This document shows positions 42,530 to 49,540 of a DNA stretch of 64,000 bases, piece after piece. Below the pieces are notes generated by a model. It was not told the DNA's origin. It saw only the letters and a list, made by a program, of their open reading frames with translations, and searched no databases. How positions within the stretch are numbered: position 1 is the first letter of the stretch; every line of letters starts with the position of its first letter. Source of the DNA: Mucilaginibacter myungsuensis (lineage in GTDB: Bacteria; Bacteroidota; Bacteroidia; Sphingobacteriales; Sphingobacteriaceae); the NCBI RefSeq assembly GCF_015222005.1, contig NZ_JADFFL010000013.1, positions 1 through 64,000 on the forward strand, in the 5' to 3' direction. Position numbers and translations under genes: made by a program.

Positions 42530-44185
42530 ATGCTGCAACAGCTTAATATCACTAATTACGCTTTGATTGATAACCTGCAGATCAGTTTTGATGCAGGCTT
42601 GAATATACTGACCGGCGAGACCGGCGCGGGTAAGTCCATTATTTTGGGTGCGCTATCGCTGATCCTTGGTCAGCGGGCAGAGAGCCGTTACTTTTTTGAT
42701 CAGCGAAAGAAATGCGTGATCGAGGGTACCTTTAAGATAGACGGCTTCCATCTGAAGAACTTTTTTGAGGATAACGACCTCGACTACGAAACCGAGACGG
42801 TATTGCGCAGAGAGATCAGTGCCGATGGTCGCTCACGTGCCTTTATTAATGACACTCCGGTCAATCTGAATACGTTGAAAGCCATAGGCGAAAAGCTGAT
42901 CGAGATACACTCGCAGCATGCTACCTTAGAGATCAGTAACCCGCAATTTCAGTTATTGGTTGTCGACGCTGCCGCGGGCCATCAGGAGGAGTTGTCAGCT
43001 TATCAGACCAAGTTCCGCGCCTTTAAAAAGCTGAATACTCAATTAAAACAACTGACCGAGGATAACGAAAAAGCCAAAGCTGATCTGGATTATTTCCAGT
43101 TCCAGTTTGATGAGCTGGAAAAAGCCGCGCTTGCCGCAGACGAGCAGGAATCGTTAGAGAAGGAACTCTACGCCTTGAACAATGCGGACGAAATCAAGCG
43201 AAACCTCTCAGGCGCCTATTACCTGATGAACGAGAGCGACACGGCCGCGTTGTTCCAACTGCGTGAGGCCGGTCACCAATTATCGGTTACCGAGAAATAT
43301 AATCCGTCGATCGAAGAACTGTCGCAACGCCTGCATAGCACTATCATCGAGTTAAAAGATATCGCGACCGAGATAGAAGCCATAGAGCAGCAAACACAGA
43401 CCGACCCGGCCCGCGCCGAGGAAGTGAATACCCGCTTAAGCCTGATCTATAACCTGCAAAAGAAACACCGCGTAAGCACCAATGTAGAATTGTTAGCGAT
43501 ACAAAACGACCTGTCGGACAAGATACAACAAGCCGTCTTCGGCGATGAGGCCGTAGAAAAACTGCAAAAACAAATAGCAGCCGAACAAGCAGAACTACAA
43601 ACTATAGCCGAGCAATTATCTGCCAACCGCACCAAAGCCATCCCGGCTATCGAGACACAAGTTTTGGCGACGCTTGCCGAAATGGGTATGGGCAACTCAA
43701 ACCTAAAGATAGAACTGACGCAACCAGCAGGCTTAGGAGATAACGGTATCGATTTCGTTAAATTCCTATTCACAGCTAATAAAGGTCACGGACTTGCTGA
43801 AATGAGCAAGGTAGCATCAGGCGGTGAGTTATCCCGTTTGATGCTGAGCATCAAATCTTTGATAGCGCGTTACACCGCCCTGCCGACGATCATCTTCGAC
43901 GAGATAGACACAGGCGTATCCGGCGAGGTAGCGCACAAAGTCGGGCAGATCATGGAGCAATTAGCGCAAAACCTGCAAGTGATCACCATCACCCACTTAC
44001 CACAAATGGCAAGCAAAGGCAAAAGTCACTACTTTGTTTACAAAGACAACGCCGAAGACATTACCCGCACCCGTATGCGCCGCCTGACGGATGCCGAACG
44101 TGTTACCGAGATAGCCAAGATGTTGAGTGGTGATAAACCTGGGGAAAGTGCGTTGCAGAATGCGAGGGAGTTGTTGGGTCAGTGA
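42530..44185 (+). CDS. recN: DNA repair protein RecN
   Basis: 551 residues from ATG 42530; longer in-frame starts run through the terminator and are unlikely. SMC-like ATPase: MLQQLNITNYALIDNL, Walker A GETGAGKSIILG (about 30-41), a central coiled coil (about 150-370) and the C-terminal LSRLMLSIK signature with Walker B PTIIFDEIDTGVSGE and the D-loop-like ITHLPQMASKG. It holds DNA ends in double-strand-break repair. It stands alone with its own terminator upstream. Confidence 0.95.
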   Translation: MLQQLNITNYALIDNLQISFDAGLNILTGETGAGKSIILGALSLILGQRAESRYFFDQRKKCVIEGTFKIDGFHLKNFFEDNDLDYETETVLRREISADGRSRAFINDTPVNLNTLKAIGEKLIEIHSQHATLEISNPQFQLLVVDAAAGHQEELSAYQTKFRAFKKLNTQLKQLTEDNEKAKADLDYFQFQFDELEKAALAADEQESLEKELYALNNADEIKRNLSGAYYLMNESDTAALFQLREAGHQLSVTEKYNPSIEELSQRLHSTIIELKDIATEIEAIEQQTQTDPARAEEVNTRLSLIYNLQKKHRVSTNVELLAIQNDLSDKIQQAVFGDEAVEKLQKQIAAEQAELQTIAEQLSANRTKAIPAIETQVLATLAEMGMGNSNLKIELTQPAGLGDNGIDFVKFLFTANKGHGLAEMSKVASGGELSRLMLSIKSLIARYTALPTIIFDEIDTGVSGEVAHKVGQIMEQLAQNLQVITITHLPQMASKGKSHYFVYKDNAEDITRTRMRRLTDAERVTEIAKMLSGDKPGESALQNARELLGQ

Positions 44186-44197
44186 TCGGTGAATTTT

Positions 44198-44276
44198 GTC
44201 TGAACCATAATTTACGGAATTTAAGAATAAGCAGAATTCCGAACAATTAATCGATTCGACAAATTTGAGCTCAGAC
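44198..44276. repeat. Dispersed intergenic repeat with GTCTGA/TCAGAC ends
   Basis: The element starts GTCTGAACCATAATTTACGG and ends TCAGAC, with terminal six-base inversion and an AATTCCG/CGGAATT pair inside. Sequences like GTCTGAACCATGATTTACGG are common between genes in Bacteroidota genomes (from memory). Confidence 0.6.
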
Positions 44277-44326
44277 AATATTCATGCAACGTTACGCGTG
44301 CACCGGTAGTATGAAATAATAGAAGA

Positions 44327-45085
44327 ATGAAATACAACCTACTCCTAATATTCATTATGATCTTGGGCAAGAATGGTCTTGCTCAAAAGAAATTCATAAC
44401 CGTACTTCAAGATACCATTCATTTGAGAGGTATAGTTTACAACAACGATAGCGCACCTGCACCAAATGTTCTTTTGTTATCTCGTAATAGGAATTTAGAT
44501 GGCTTGGAACTTTTTACCAGGAGCGATAAAGATGGCCGCTTCCAACTTAAGGGAGCAAGATGGCAGGACAGCATTTTGGTTATTGGTGTGCAGAACGGGA
44601 CTTGGGTTTATAATAAGGGGAGTCGTTTCATTTCTATCACCTTACCTGCGGAGCAGCCGAAAAATATCAATGAGGGAGAACCTATCCTCATCACCTCATC
44701 AAAAATAGGTGATCGCAAAAAATTCCCGGTCAAGTACGAGATCAGTAACGAGGCCTGTTTTGATTGCGGGCCGGGTATATATAAGCATGACTCGGAATAC
44801 CCCGGAGGCATCGATAAACTAATTGAATTCATCAAACATAGCGTTAGTTATCCCGAAAAAGCTGCGAATAATGGCATTGAAGGTGGTGTCGAAATAGAAT
44901 TCGAGATAGCTAAAGACGGCTCGCCGCAAAACTTCAAGATCGTTAAGGGCACTGGTTATGGATGCGAGGACAGGGTAATCGCCGCAATAAAACGGGCAAA
45001 GAAATGGAAACCGGGCATTTTGAATGGCAGATATTTAAAGACCACAAAGTTGGTAGCGTTCGAATTTAAATTGGTTGGAAAGTAG
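44327..45085 (+). CDS. TonB C-terminal domain protein
   Basis: 252 residues with a signal peptide ending GLAQ (about 20). A carboxypeptidase-regulatory-like beta domain (about 33-95; LRGIVYNNDSAPAPNVLLLSR, DKDGRFQLKG) is followed by a TonB C-terminal domain (about 155-252; GGIDKLIEFIKHSVSYPEKAANNGIEGGVEIEFEIAKDG, KWKPGILNGRYLKTT). No N-terminal membrane anchor other than the signal is seen, so this is not the classical inner-membrane TonB but a secreted TonB-domain protein common in Bacteroidota. Its partner is unknown. Confidence 0.85.
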   Translation: MKYNLLLIFIMILGKNGLAQKKFITVLQDTIHLRGIVYNNDSAPAPNVLLLSRNRNLDGLELFTRSDKDGRFQLKGARWQDSILVIGVQNGTWVYNKGSRFISITLPAEQPKNINEGEPILITSSKIGDRKKFPVKYEISNEACFDCGPGIYKHDSEYPGGIDKLIEFIKHSVSYPEKAANNGIEGGVEIEFEIAKDGSPQNFKIVKGTGYGCEDRVIAAIKRAKKWKPGILNGRYLKTTKLVAFEFKLVGK

Positions 45086-45095
45086 TTAAGAAGCT

Positions 45096-45260
45096 TGTTC
45101 ACGATCGTTCACGGGAAAAGCCCTACCGTTAACACCACTAATAGTTGACTATCAGTTAGTTATAAAAAATGTTCATCAAACCTGTGTTCACGGCTCAAAT
45201 TTTCTATACTGAATATCAACAAGTTACATACATTGCCTACCCCGTGTTCACGCGTGAACA
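45096..45260 (+). promoter_or_regulatory. Cluster of TGTTCAC sites before fabI
   Basis: TGTTCAC occurs at 45096, 45185 and 45245, CGTTCAC at 45106, TGTTCAT at 45170, and TGTTCACGCGTGAACA at 45245-45260 is a perfect 16-base palindrome. It looks like an operator region for a dimeric regulator upstream of fabI. Confidence 0.55.
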
Positions 45261-45392
45261 TGAACGCTCTGAACATCTGTGTGTAAGCTCTACAGCATCT
45301 GGTCAGACTCGTCAAACGAAACAAAAAATTAACAATTCCCAATTTCTCAATTAATTATAACTTTACACCGCTTTATAAAACAACAACAGAGT

Positions 45393-46205
45393 ATGGCTTA
45401 TAATTTATTAGAAGGTAAAAAGGGCATTATTTTCGGCGCGCTTAACGAGCAGTCGATCGCATGGAAGGTTGCACAACGTGCAGTTCAGGAAGGTGCACAG
45501 ATCGTGCTATCTAACGCTCCTATCGCTTTGCGTATGGGCGAGCTGAACAAATTGGCCGAAGAATGCAATGCCCCAATTATTGGTGCCGACGTGACCAATA
45601 ACGACGACCTTGTAAACCTGTTCACCAAAACGCAGGAACATTTTAACGGCGGTGTTGACTTTGTGCTACACTCGATCGGTATGAGTGTGAACGTGCGTAA
45701 AGGCATCCACTACACCGAAAATAACTACGATTTTACCCACAAGGGTTTCGATATATCAGCATTGAGCTTACACCGCGTATTGGCTACCGCCATGAAGCTG
45801 GACGCGATCAATGAGTGGGGTTCGGTAGTAGCGCTAAGCTACATCGCTGCCCAACGTGTATTCCCTGACTACAACGATATGGCCGATAACAAGGCTTATC
45901 TGGAGAGCATTGCCCGTAACTTCGGTTACCAATATGGTGTTAAAAAGAATGTGCGTATCAATACCGTATCGCAATCACCTACCCGCACCACAGCAGGCTC
46001 AGGCGTTAAAGGTTTCGACGGCTTTATTAATTATGCCGAGAAAATGAGTCCGCTTGGTAATGCGAGTGCAGATCAGTGCGCTGATTACTGCGTAAGCTTG
46101 TTCAGCGATCTGACCAAAATGGTAACTATGCAGAACCTCTTCCACGATGGTGGTTTCTCGCACACCGGCGTAACAGCTGATGTTATCGCTCAGATGGAGA
46201 AGTAG
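45393..46205 (+). CDS. fabI: Enoyl-[acyl-carrier-protein] reductase (NADH)
   Basis: 270 residues. Catalyses the last reduction of each fatty-acid elongation cycle. Seen: the N-terminal nucleotide site GIIFGALNEQSIAWKVA (about 10-26), the catalytic pair in FPDYNDMADNKAYLE (Tyr-x6-Lys, about 156-163), and SPTRTTAGSGVKGFDGFINYAE, the flexible loop that binds triclosan-class inhibitors. The sequence is of FabI type, not FabK or FabV. The promoter -7 TAACTTTA is at 45358-45365, and a cluster of GTTCAC sites lies upstream. Confidence 0.94.
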   Translation: MAYNLLEGKKGIIFGALNEQSIAWKVAQRAVQEGAQIVLSNAPIALRMGELNKLAEECNAPIIGADVTNNDDLVNLFTKTQEHFNGGVDFVLHSIGMSVNVRKGIHYTENNYDFTHKGFDISALSLHRVLATAMKLDAINEWGSVVALSYIAAQRVFPDYNDMADNKAYLESIARNFGYQYGVKKNVRINTVSQSPTRTTAGSGVKGFDGFINYAEKMSPLGNASADQCADYCVSLFSDLTKMVTMQNLFHDGGFSHTGVTADVIAQMEK

Positions 46206-46209
46206 TTTG

Positions 46210-46244
46210 TGAGTCCGGAAGTCGGAAAGACCGAAAGTCCGAAA
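46210..46244 (+). repeat. GTCCGGAA-type octamer array after fabI
   Basis: GTCCGGAA, GTCGGAAA, GACCGAAA, GTCCGAAA in 8-base phase, starting a few bases after the TAG stop. It differs from the others in having a period of eight. Confidence 0.6.
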
Positions 46245-46245
46245 G

Positions 46246-46289
46246 AGCAAAGGAGCATATTCGATATCGAGTATGCTCCTTTGCTTTTT
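46246..46289. terminator. Strong terminator of fabI
   Basis: AGCAAAGGAGCATA and TATGCTCCTTTGCT close around an inner TCGATATCGA palindrome, giving a stem of about 20 pairs, followed by TTTTT. It lies about 40 bases after the stop. Confidence 0.9.
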
Positions 46290-46318
46290 ACGCCCTCCCT
46301 TTAGGGAGGGTTGGGAGG
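46290..46318. repeat. Dispersed CTCCCTTTAGGGAGGGTTGGGAGG repeat copy
   Basis: The sequence CCCTCCCTTTAGGGAGGG followed by TTGGGAGG shares its core with the repeat before fmt at 19905-19927. Confidence 0.65.
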
Positions 46319-46326
46319 ATTAACAC

Positions 46327-46358
46327 AAAGGCCGGCTGCTTGCGCAGGCCGGCCTTTT
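46327..46358. terminator. Second hairpin between fabI and hsp20
   Basis: AAAGGCCGGC and GGCCGGCCTTTT arms with one bulge around a TGCTTGCGCA loop. It may serve the convergent pair. Confidence 0.7.
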
Positions 46359-46440
46359 CCATCACTCATCAACCACTCTCTAAAAACTCAACTTATTATA
46401 AAAACGCTCTTTTTAAGCCTTGCGTTGCCTCGGGCTTAAG

Positions 46441-46479
46441 GTTTCTAAACCTTTCGGCTTTAACCTTTTTCCTTTCACC
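46441..46479 (-). repeat. GGNNAAA heptamer array after hsp20
   Basis: On the minus strand directly after the hsp20 TAA: GGTGAAA, GGAAAAA, GGTTAAA, GCCGAAA, GGTTTAG in exact 7-base phase, then AAAC. Confidence 0.85.
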
Positions 46480-46920
46480 TTACTTTACAGATATCTCTCT
46501 CGACTGGATCTTAGCTTCTTCTTTTTTAGCTACGATCAATTTTAAGATACCGTCAGTGTATTCAGCATTGATGTTAGCATGATCGACAGTTTCAGGCAAG
46601 GTGAATGACCTAACGAAAGACTTGTAGCTATACTCTTTCTTGCTGTATTTCTTGGTCTCGTCGGTAGTTTCAGCTTTCTTTTCTACCGATACGCTCAACA
46701 CATCCTTATCCAGGCTGATTTTAAAGTCTTCTTTCTTTAAACCAGGAACCGCTAATTCGATATGGAATTCGTTCTCGGTCTCGGCAATATTTACGGCAGG
46801 TACTTTAGTTAAAAGTCTGTCGTTAATAAAAGAATCGTTAGCGATAGCGTTAAAAACGTCGCTGAACCATGGATTTACTGGATGTTGTTTGTGTCCGTTG
46901 TTAAATTTTACTAAGGTCAT
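46480..46920 (-). CDS. Small heat-shock protein, Hsp20/alpha-crystallin
   Basis: 146 residues. N-terminal arm (about 1-40) followed by the alpha-crystallin domain (about 43-135; VPAVNIAETENEFHIELAVPGLKKEDFKISLDKDVLSVSVEKK, FTLPETVDHANINAEYTDGILKLIVAKKEEA) and a short tail with IQSREISVK. An ATP-independent holdase that keeps unfolded proteins soluble. A canonical AGGAGG ribosome site precedes the ATG, which is unusual for this genome. A heptamer array begins immediately after the stop. Confidence 0.92.
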   Translation of the reverse strand: MTLVKFNNGHKQHPVNPWFSDVFNAIANDSFINDRLLTKVPAVNIAETENEFHIELAVPGLKKEDFKISLDKDVLSVSVEKKAETTDETKKYSKKEYSYKSFVRSFTLPETVDHANINAEYTDGILKLIVAKKEEAKIQSREISVK

Positions 46921-46927
46921 GTTATAT

Positions 46928-46933
46928 CCTCCT
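46928..46933 (-). promoter_or_regulatory. Canonical Shine-Dalgarno of hsp20
   Basis: AGGAGG on the minus strand ends seven bases before the hsp20 ATG. Almost no other gene in the window has such a site. Confidence 0.75.
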
Positions 46934-47009
46934 AAATGTTATAATACTTATTATTATTTTCGTAGCTGATATATCAACGCACGTACCAAGGCGTTTTTCC
47001 ATCAAAACA

Positions 47010-47026
47010 GCAGACACTTTGTCTGC
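47010..47026 (+). promoter_or_regulatory. GCAGACA/TGTCTGC inverted repeat
   Basis: Perfect 7-base arms with a CTT spacer, between divergent hsp20 and the thioesterase gene. On the plus strand it contains CACTTTG, so it may cover the -7 box of the thioesterase gene. Confidence 0.5.
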
Positions 47027-47059
47027 ACAAACCAACATCTACCGACAAAAAGACATAAA

Positions 47060-47506
47060 ATGGCTGAAAATTTAGCTGATTACAGATATAGCACCCCCAT
47101 CCCCATCCGCTTTTCGGATATCGATGCCTTTGGGAATGTAAGCAATACCATATACCTTACTTATTTTGAGATAGCTCGTCAGGCTTATTGGAAAGAGATC
47201 ATTCAATGGGACATGGGCAAGTCGGGGGTGATCTTAGGCAAAGCCGAGATCAACTACCTGAAACCCCTCACCATTACCCACCAGATCAAATGCTACATCC
47301 GCACATCACGTATCGGCAACAGTAGCTTTGACGTAATGCACGTGTTAGTAAAGGTGACCGAACATGGCGAAGAGATCTGCACCACCGGCAAAAGCTTGTG
47401 TGTGAGCTATGATTATACCGCTAAGAAACCAATCGGGATACCGACTGCCGAACGCCAACGGATGATAGAGTATGACGAGCCGGGGTTGATAACGAATACG
47501 AATTAG
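47060..47506 (+). CDS. Acyl-CoA thioesterase, YbgC/4HBT type
   Basis: 148 residues of the 4-hydroxybenzoyl-CoA thioesterase hotdog family: PIPIRFSDIDAFGNVSNTIYLTYFEIARQAYWKEI holds the active-site Asp in the DIDAFGNVSN loop, and ILGKAEINYLKPLTI and GKSLCVSYDYTAKKPIGIP follow. It cleaves acyl-CoA thioesters in the cytosol. Only its own promoter region is upstream. Confidence 0.87.
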   Translation: MAENLADYRYSTPIPIRFSDIDAFGNVSNTIYLTYFEIARQAYWKEIIQWDMGKSGVILGKAEINYLKPLTITHQIKCYIRTSRIGNSSFDVMHVLVKVTEHGEEICTTGKSLCVSYDYTAKKPIGIPTAERQRMIEYDEPGLITNTN

Positions 47507-47515
47507 CCACCTGCG

Positions 47516-47602
47516 GCGTAGTGAATAGTGACCAGTCAATCAGTGATTAGTTAAAAAGCGTAATTACTGGTCACTGATCAACCGATCACGGTTCCACTGA
47601 CC
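47516..47602. repeat. AGTGANN arrays between convergent thioesterase and glcD genes
   Basis: On the plus strand AGTGAAT, AGTGACC, AGTCAATC, AGTGATT, AGTTAAA follow the thioesterase stop. On the minus strand, directly after the glcD TAA, are GGTCAGT, GGAACCG, TGATCGG, TTGATCA, GTGACCA. GTGACCAGT and ACTGGTCAC can pair across them, forming a long stem. No other terminator is seen. Confidence 0.75.
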
Positions 47603-49000
47603 TTAGAATATCTTCCCCGGATTCATAATACCGTTGGGGTCAAATACTGCTTTGATGCCACGCATCAGGTTCAAGTGAACTTCCGAATACTTCAGCGGCA
47701 TAAATTCTTTTTGTACCAGACCAATGCCATGCTCACCACTAATGGTGCCGCCTAAGGCTACGGTCAGTTCAAATATCTCTCGGATGCCGCCTTTTAGTTT
47801 AGTATTCCAATCCTCGTCGCTCATGTCGCCTTTAATAATATTTACGTGCAGGTTGCCGTCGCCGGCGTGGCCATAACAAACGGACTGGAAGCCATAACGG
47901 CTGCCTACTTCTTTAATACCGTTTATCAGCTTAGGCAAAGCCGCACGCGGAACTACGGTATCCTCTTCTTTATAAACTGAGTTCGATTTCACAGACTCCG
48001 CCATGGTGCGGCGCATCTTCCATAGCTCTTCTTTTTGGGCGGATGTATCAGCAAAGAGGACGTCTTTACATTCGAATTCCTCCAGCACTGCGTTCACTTT
48101 TTCGGCGGCATCAAATATGGTGTCCATATTATTACCGTCTATCTCGATGAGCAGGAATGCTTTGATGTCATCCTTTAAATCGAATACTATGCCATCGTGC
48201 TCGATCACCCATTCAACTCCTCTACGCTCCATAAACTCTAAAGCCGACGGCACAACACCCGCTCTAAATATCGCTGAGACTGCACCACAAGCTGCTTCAT
48301 TAGTACCGAATGAGGCTAACATTAATACATTATGATCCGGCTTAGGTACAAGCTTCACTACGATCTTGGTGACGATACCGAAAGTCCCTTCTGATCCTAT
48401 AAACAATTGTGTAAGATTATAACCCGAAGCATATTTCAATGTATTAGCGCCGGTCCACAGGATCTCGCCGTTAGGTAATACTACTTGCAGGTTAAGGATG
48501 TATTCGCGAATGGTGCCGTACTTAACCACCCTTGGTCCACCCGATCCATGAGATACGTTGCCGCCGATAAAACAACTTCCCTTACTTGCAGGATCCACAG
48601 GATAAAGCAGGCCTTTCTCGGCCGCAGCGTCTATAAACACCTCGGTGATCACGCCGGGCTCTACCGTAGCCTGCAGATTGTCTTCGTCAATTTGGATGAT
48701 GTTGTTAAAACGCTCCATGCTGATGAGTAATCCGCCTAAGATAGGTAATGCGCCGCCACTCAAACCCGTTCCTGCTCCGCGCGGGGTTACCGGGATCAGG
48801 TTATCGTTACAGAGTTTTAATAACGTCGATACCTGCTCGGGCGTGTTAGGCTTGGCAACTACCTCGGGATAATAACGGAGATCTTCGGTCTCGTCATGGC
48901 AGTAGCGTTCCATTTCCTCGCCGGAGGTGATGATAAATTTATCGCCAACTATTTCGGTAAATGCTGCCAATAATTCGGGCGTTATCTTATTATATCCCAT
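47603..49000 (-). CDS. FAD-linked oxidase, GlcD/D-lactate dehydrogenase family
   Basis: 465 residues. An N-terminal FAD_binding_4 (PCMH) domain covers about 35-215 (VVAKPNTPEQVSTLLKLCNDNLIPVTPRGAGTGLSGGALP; CFIGGNVSHGSGGPRVVKYGTIREYIL) and a C-terminal FAD-oxidase domain about 225-465 (YGHAGDGNLHVNI; SGEHGIGLVQKEFM; LMRGIKAVFDPNGIMNPGKIF). It oxidises a 2-hydroxyacid such as glycolate or D-lactate. GlcE/GlcF subunits are absent, so a stand-alone enzyme is likely. It follows folB by 11 bases in one transcript. Confidence 0.9.
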   Translation of the reverse strand: MGYNKITPELLAAFTEIVGDKFIITSGEEMERYCHDETEDLRYYPEVVAKPNTPEQVSTLLKLCNDNLIPVTPRGAGTGLSGGALPILGGLLISMERFNNIIQIDEDNLQATVEPGVITEVFIDAAAEKGLLYPVDPASKGSCFIGGNVSHGSGGPRVVKYGTIREYILNLQVVLPNGEILWTGANTLKYASGYNLTQLFIGSEGTFGIVTKIVVKLVPKPDHNVLMLASFGTNEAACGAVSAIFRAGVVPSALEFMERRGVEWVIEHDGIVFDLKDDIKAFLLIEIDGNNMDTIFDAAEKVNAVLEEFECKDVLFADTSAQKEELWKMRRTMAESVKSNSVYKEEDTVVPRAALPKLINGIKEVGSRYGFQSVCYGHAGDGNLHVNIIKGDMSDEDWNTKLKGGIREIFELTVALGGTISGEHGIGLVQKEFMPLKYSEVHLNLMRGIKAVFDPNGIMNPGKIF

Positions 49001-49011
49001 AGGTCTATTTG

Positions 49012-49362
49012 TTATACGGTTATGGTAACGGCCGAGTGTGCTACACGGCCTTGTAATGGTGGGTTCAGTTTTTTTAGTGCTACACGGATGCTTAGCAGAT
49101 AGGGATGCTCGTCCCGGATACGCTTGGTGATGTTGTGTGCAACGGTCTCTAAAAGCTTGGCTGTTTTGGCCATTTCCTCTTTAGCGATATTGTATAACTG
49201 CTCATAGTTTACCGTATCACTTAATTCATCAGCCGACAGGTCGGCATCTGTTTCAAAGTCGACATAGATATCGATAATGAACTTATTACCTAACAATTGC
49301 TCTTCAGGATAGAAACCGTGATACGCGAAAAACTCCGCACCGTGTAAACTGACTGTGATCAT
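49012..49362 (-). CDS. folB: Dihydroneopterin aldolase
   Basis: 116 residues from ATG 49362. Converts dihydroneopterin to 6-hydroxymethyl-dihydropterin and glycolaldehyde in folate synthesis. Seen: MITVSLHGAEFFAYHGFYPEEQLLGNKFIID with the active-site Glu (about 21) and Tyr, LETVAHNITKRI with the conserved Lys region, and VRVALKKLNPPL at the end. A frame extending 30 codons upstream runs through the promoter and a dispersed palindrome and is rejected. First gene of the folB-glcD transcript. Confidence 0.92.
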   Translation of the reverse strand: MITVSLHGAEFFAYHGFYPEEQLLGNKFIIDIYVDFETDADLSADELSDTVNYEQLYNIAKEEMAKTAKLLETVAHNITKRIRDEHPYLLSIRVALKKLNPPLQGRVAHSAVTITV

Positions 49363-49369
49363 GTATTTC

Positions 49370-49377
49370 CAAAGGTA
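49370..49377 (-). promoter_or_regulatory. -7 element of folB
   Basis: TACCTTTG on the minus strand, a perfect TAnnTTTG, ends seven bases before the folB ATG at 49362. It decides the short start and suggests a minimal leader. Confidence 0.65.
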
Positions 49378-49393
49378 ATAATTGTTTTTGTAG

Positions 49394-49484
49394 AGAAACG
49401 ACACCTCGTGTCTCAGCCTATGCATGTCAAACCACGCTAATGGATCTCGCAAACGGAAGACACGAGGTATCGTGTCTCTACAGA
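49394..49484. repeat. Two copies of the AGACACGA palindrome repeat
   Basis: An imperfect copy AGAAACGACACCTCGTGTCT (49394-49413) and a good copy AGACACGAGGTATCGTGTCT (49458-49477) with the CTACAG tail lie 44 bases apart between divergent folB and the dehydrogenase gene. Their tails point away from each other. The family also occurs at 8221. Confidence 0.7.
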
Positions 49485-49512
49485 AGAAAACTTAAACTTT
49501 GCGGTTAATTAT

Positions 49513-49520
49513 TAGATTTG
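49513..49520 (+). promoter_or_regulatory. -7 element of the acyl-CoA dehydrogenase gene
   Basis: TAGATTTG is a perfect TAnnTTTG match, 20 bases before the ATG at 49541. Confidence 0.55.
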
Positions 49521-49540
49521 CTTATTAACGCCACCCAACT

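Noticed and set aside
45170..45354. Small plus-strand frame before fabI
   Set aside because: It covers the GTTCAC operator cluster and has no coding character.
49363..49452. Longer start for folB
   Set aside because: It would translate the -7 element and a dispersed palindrome; the core family start is at 49362.
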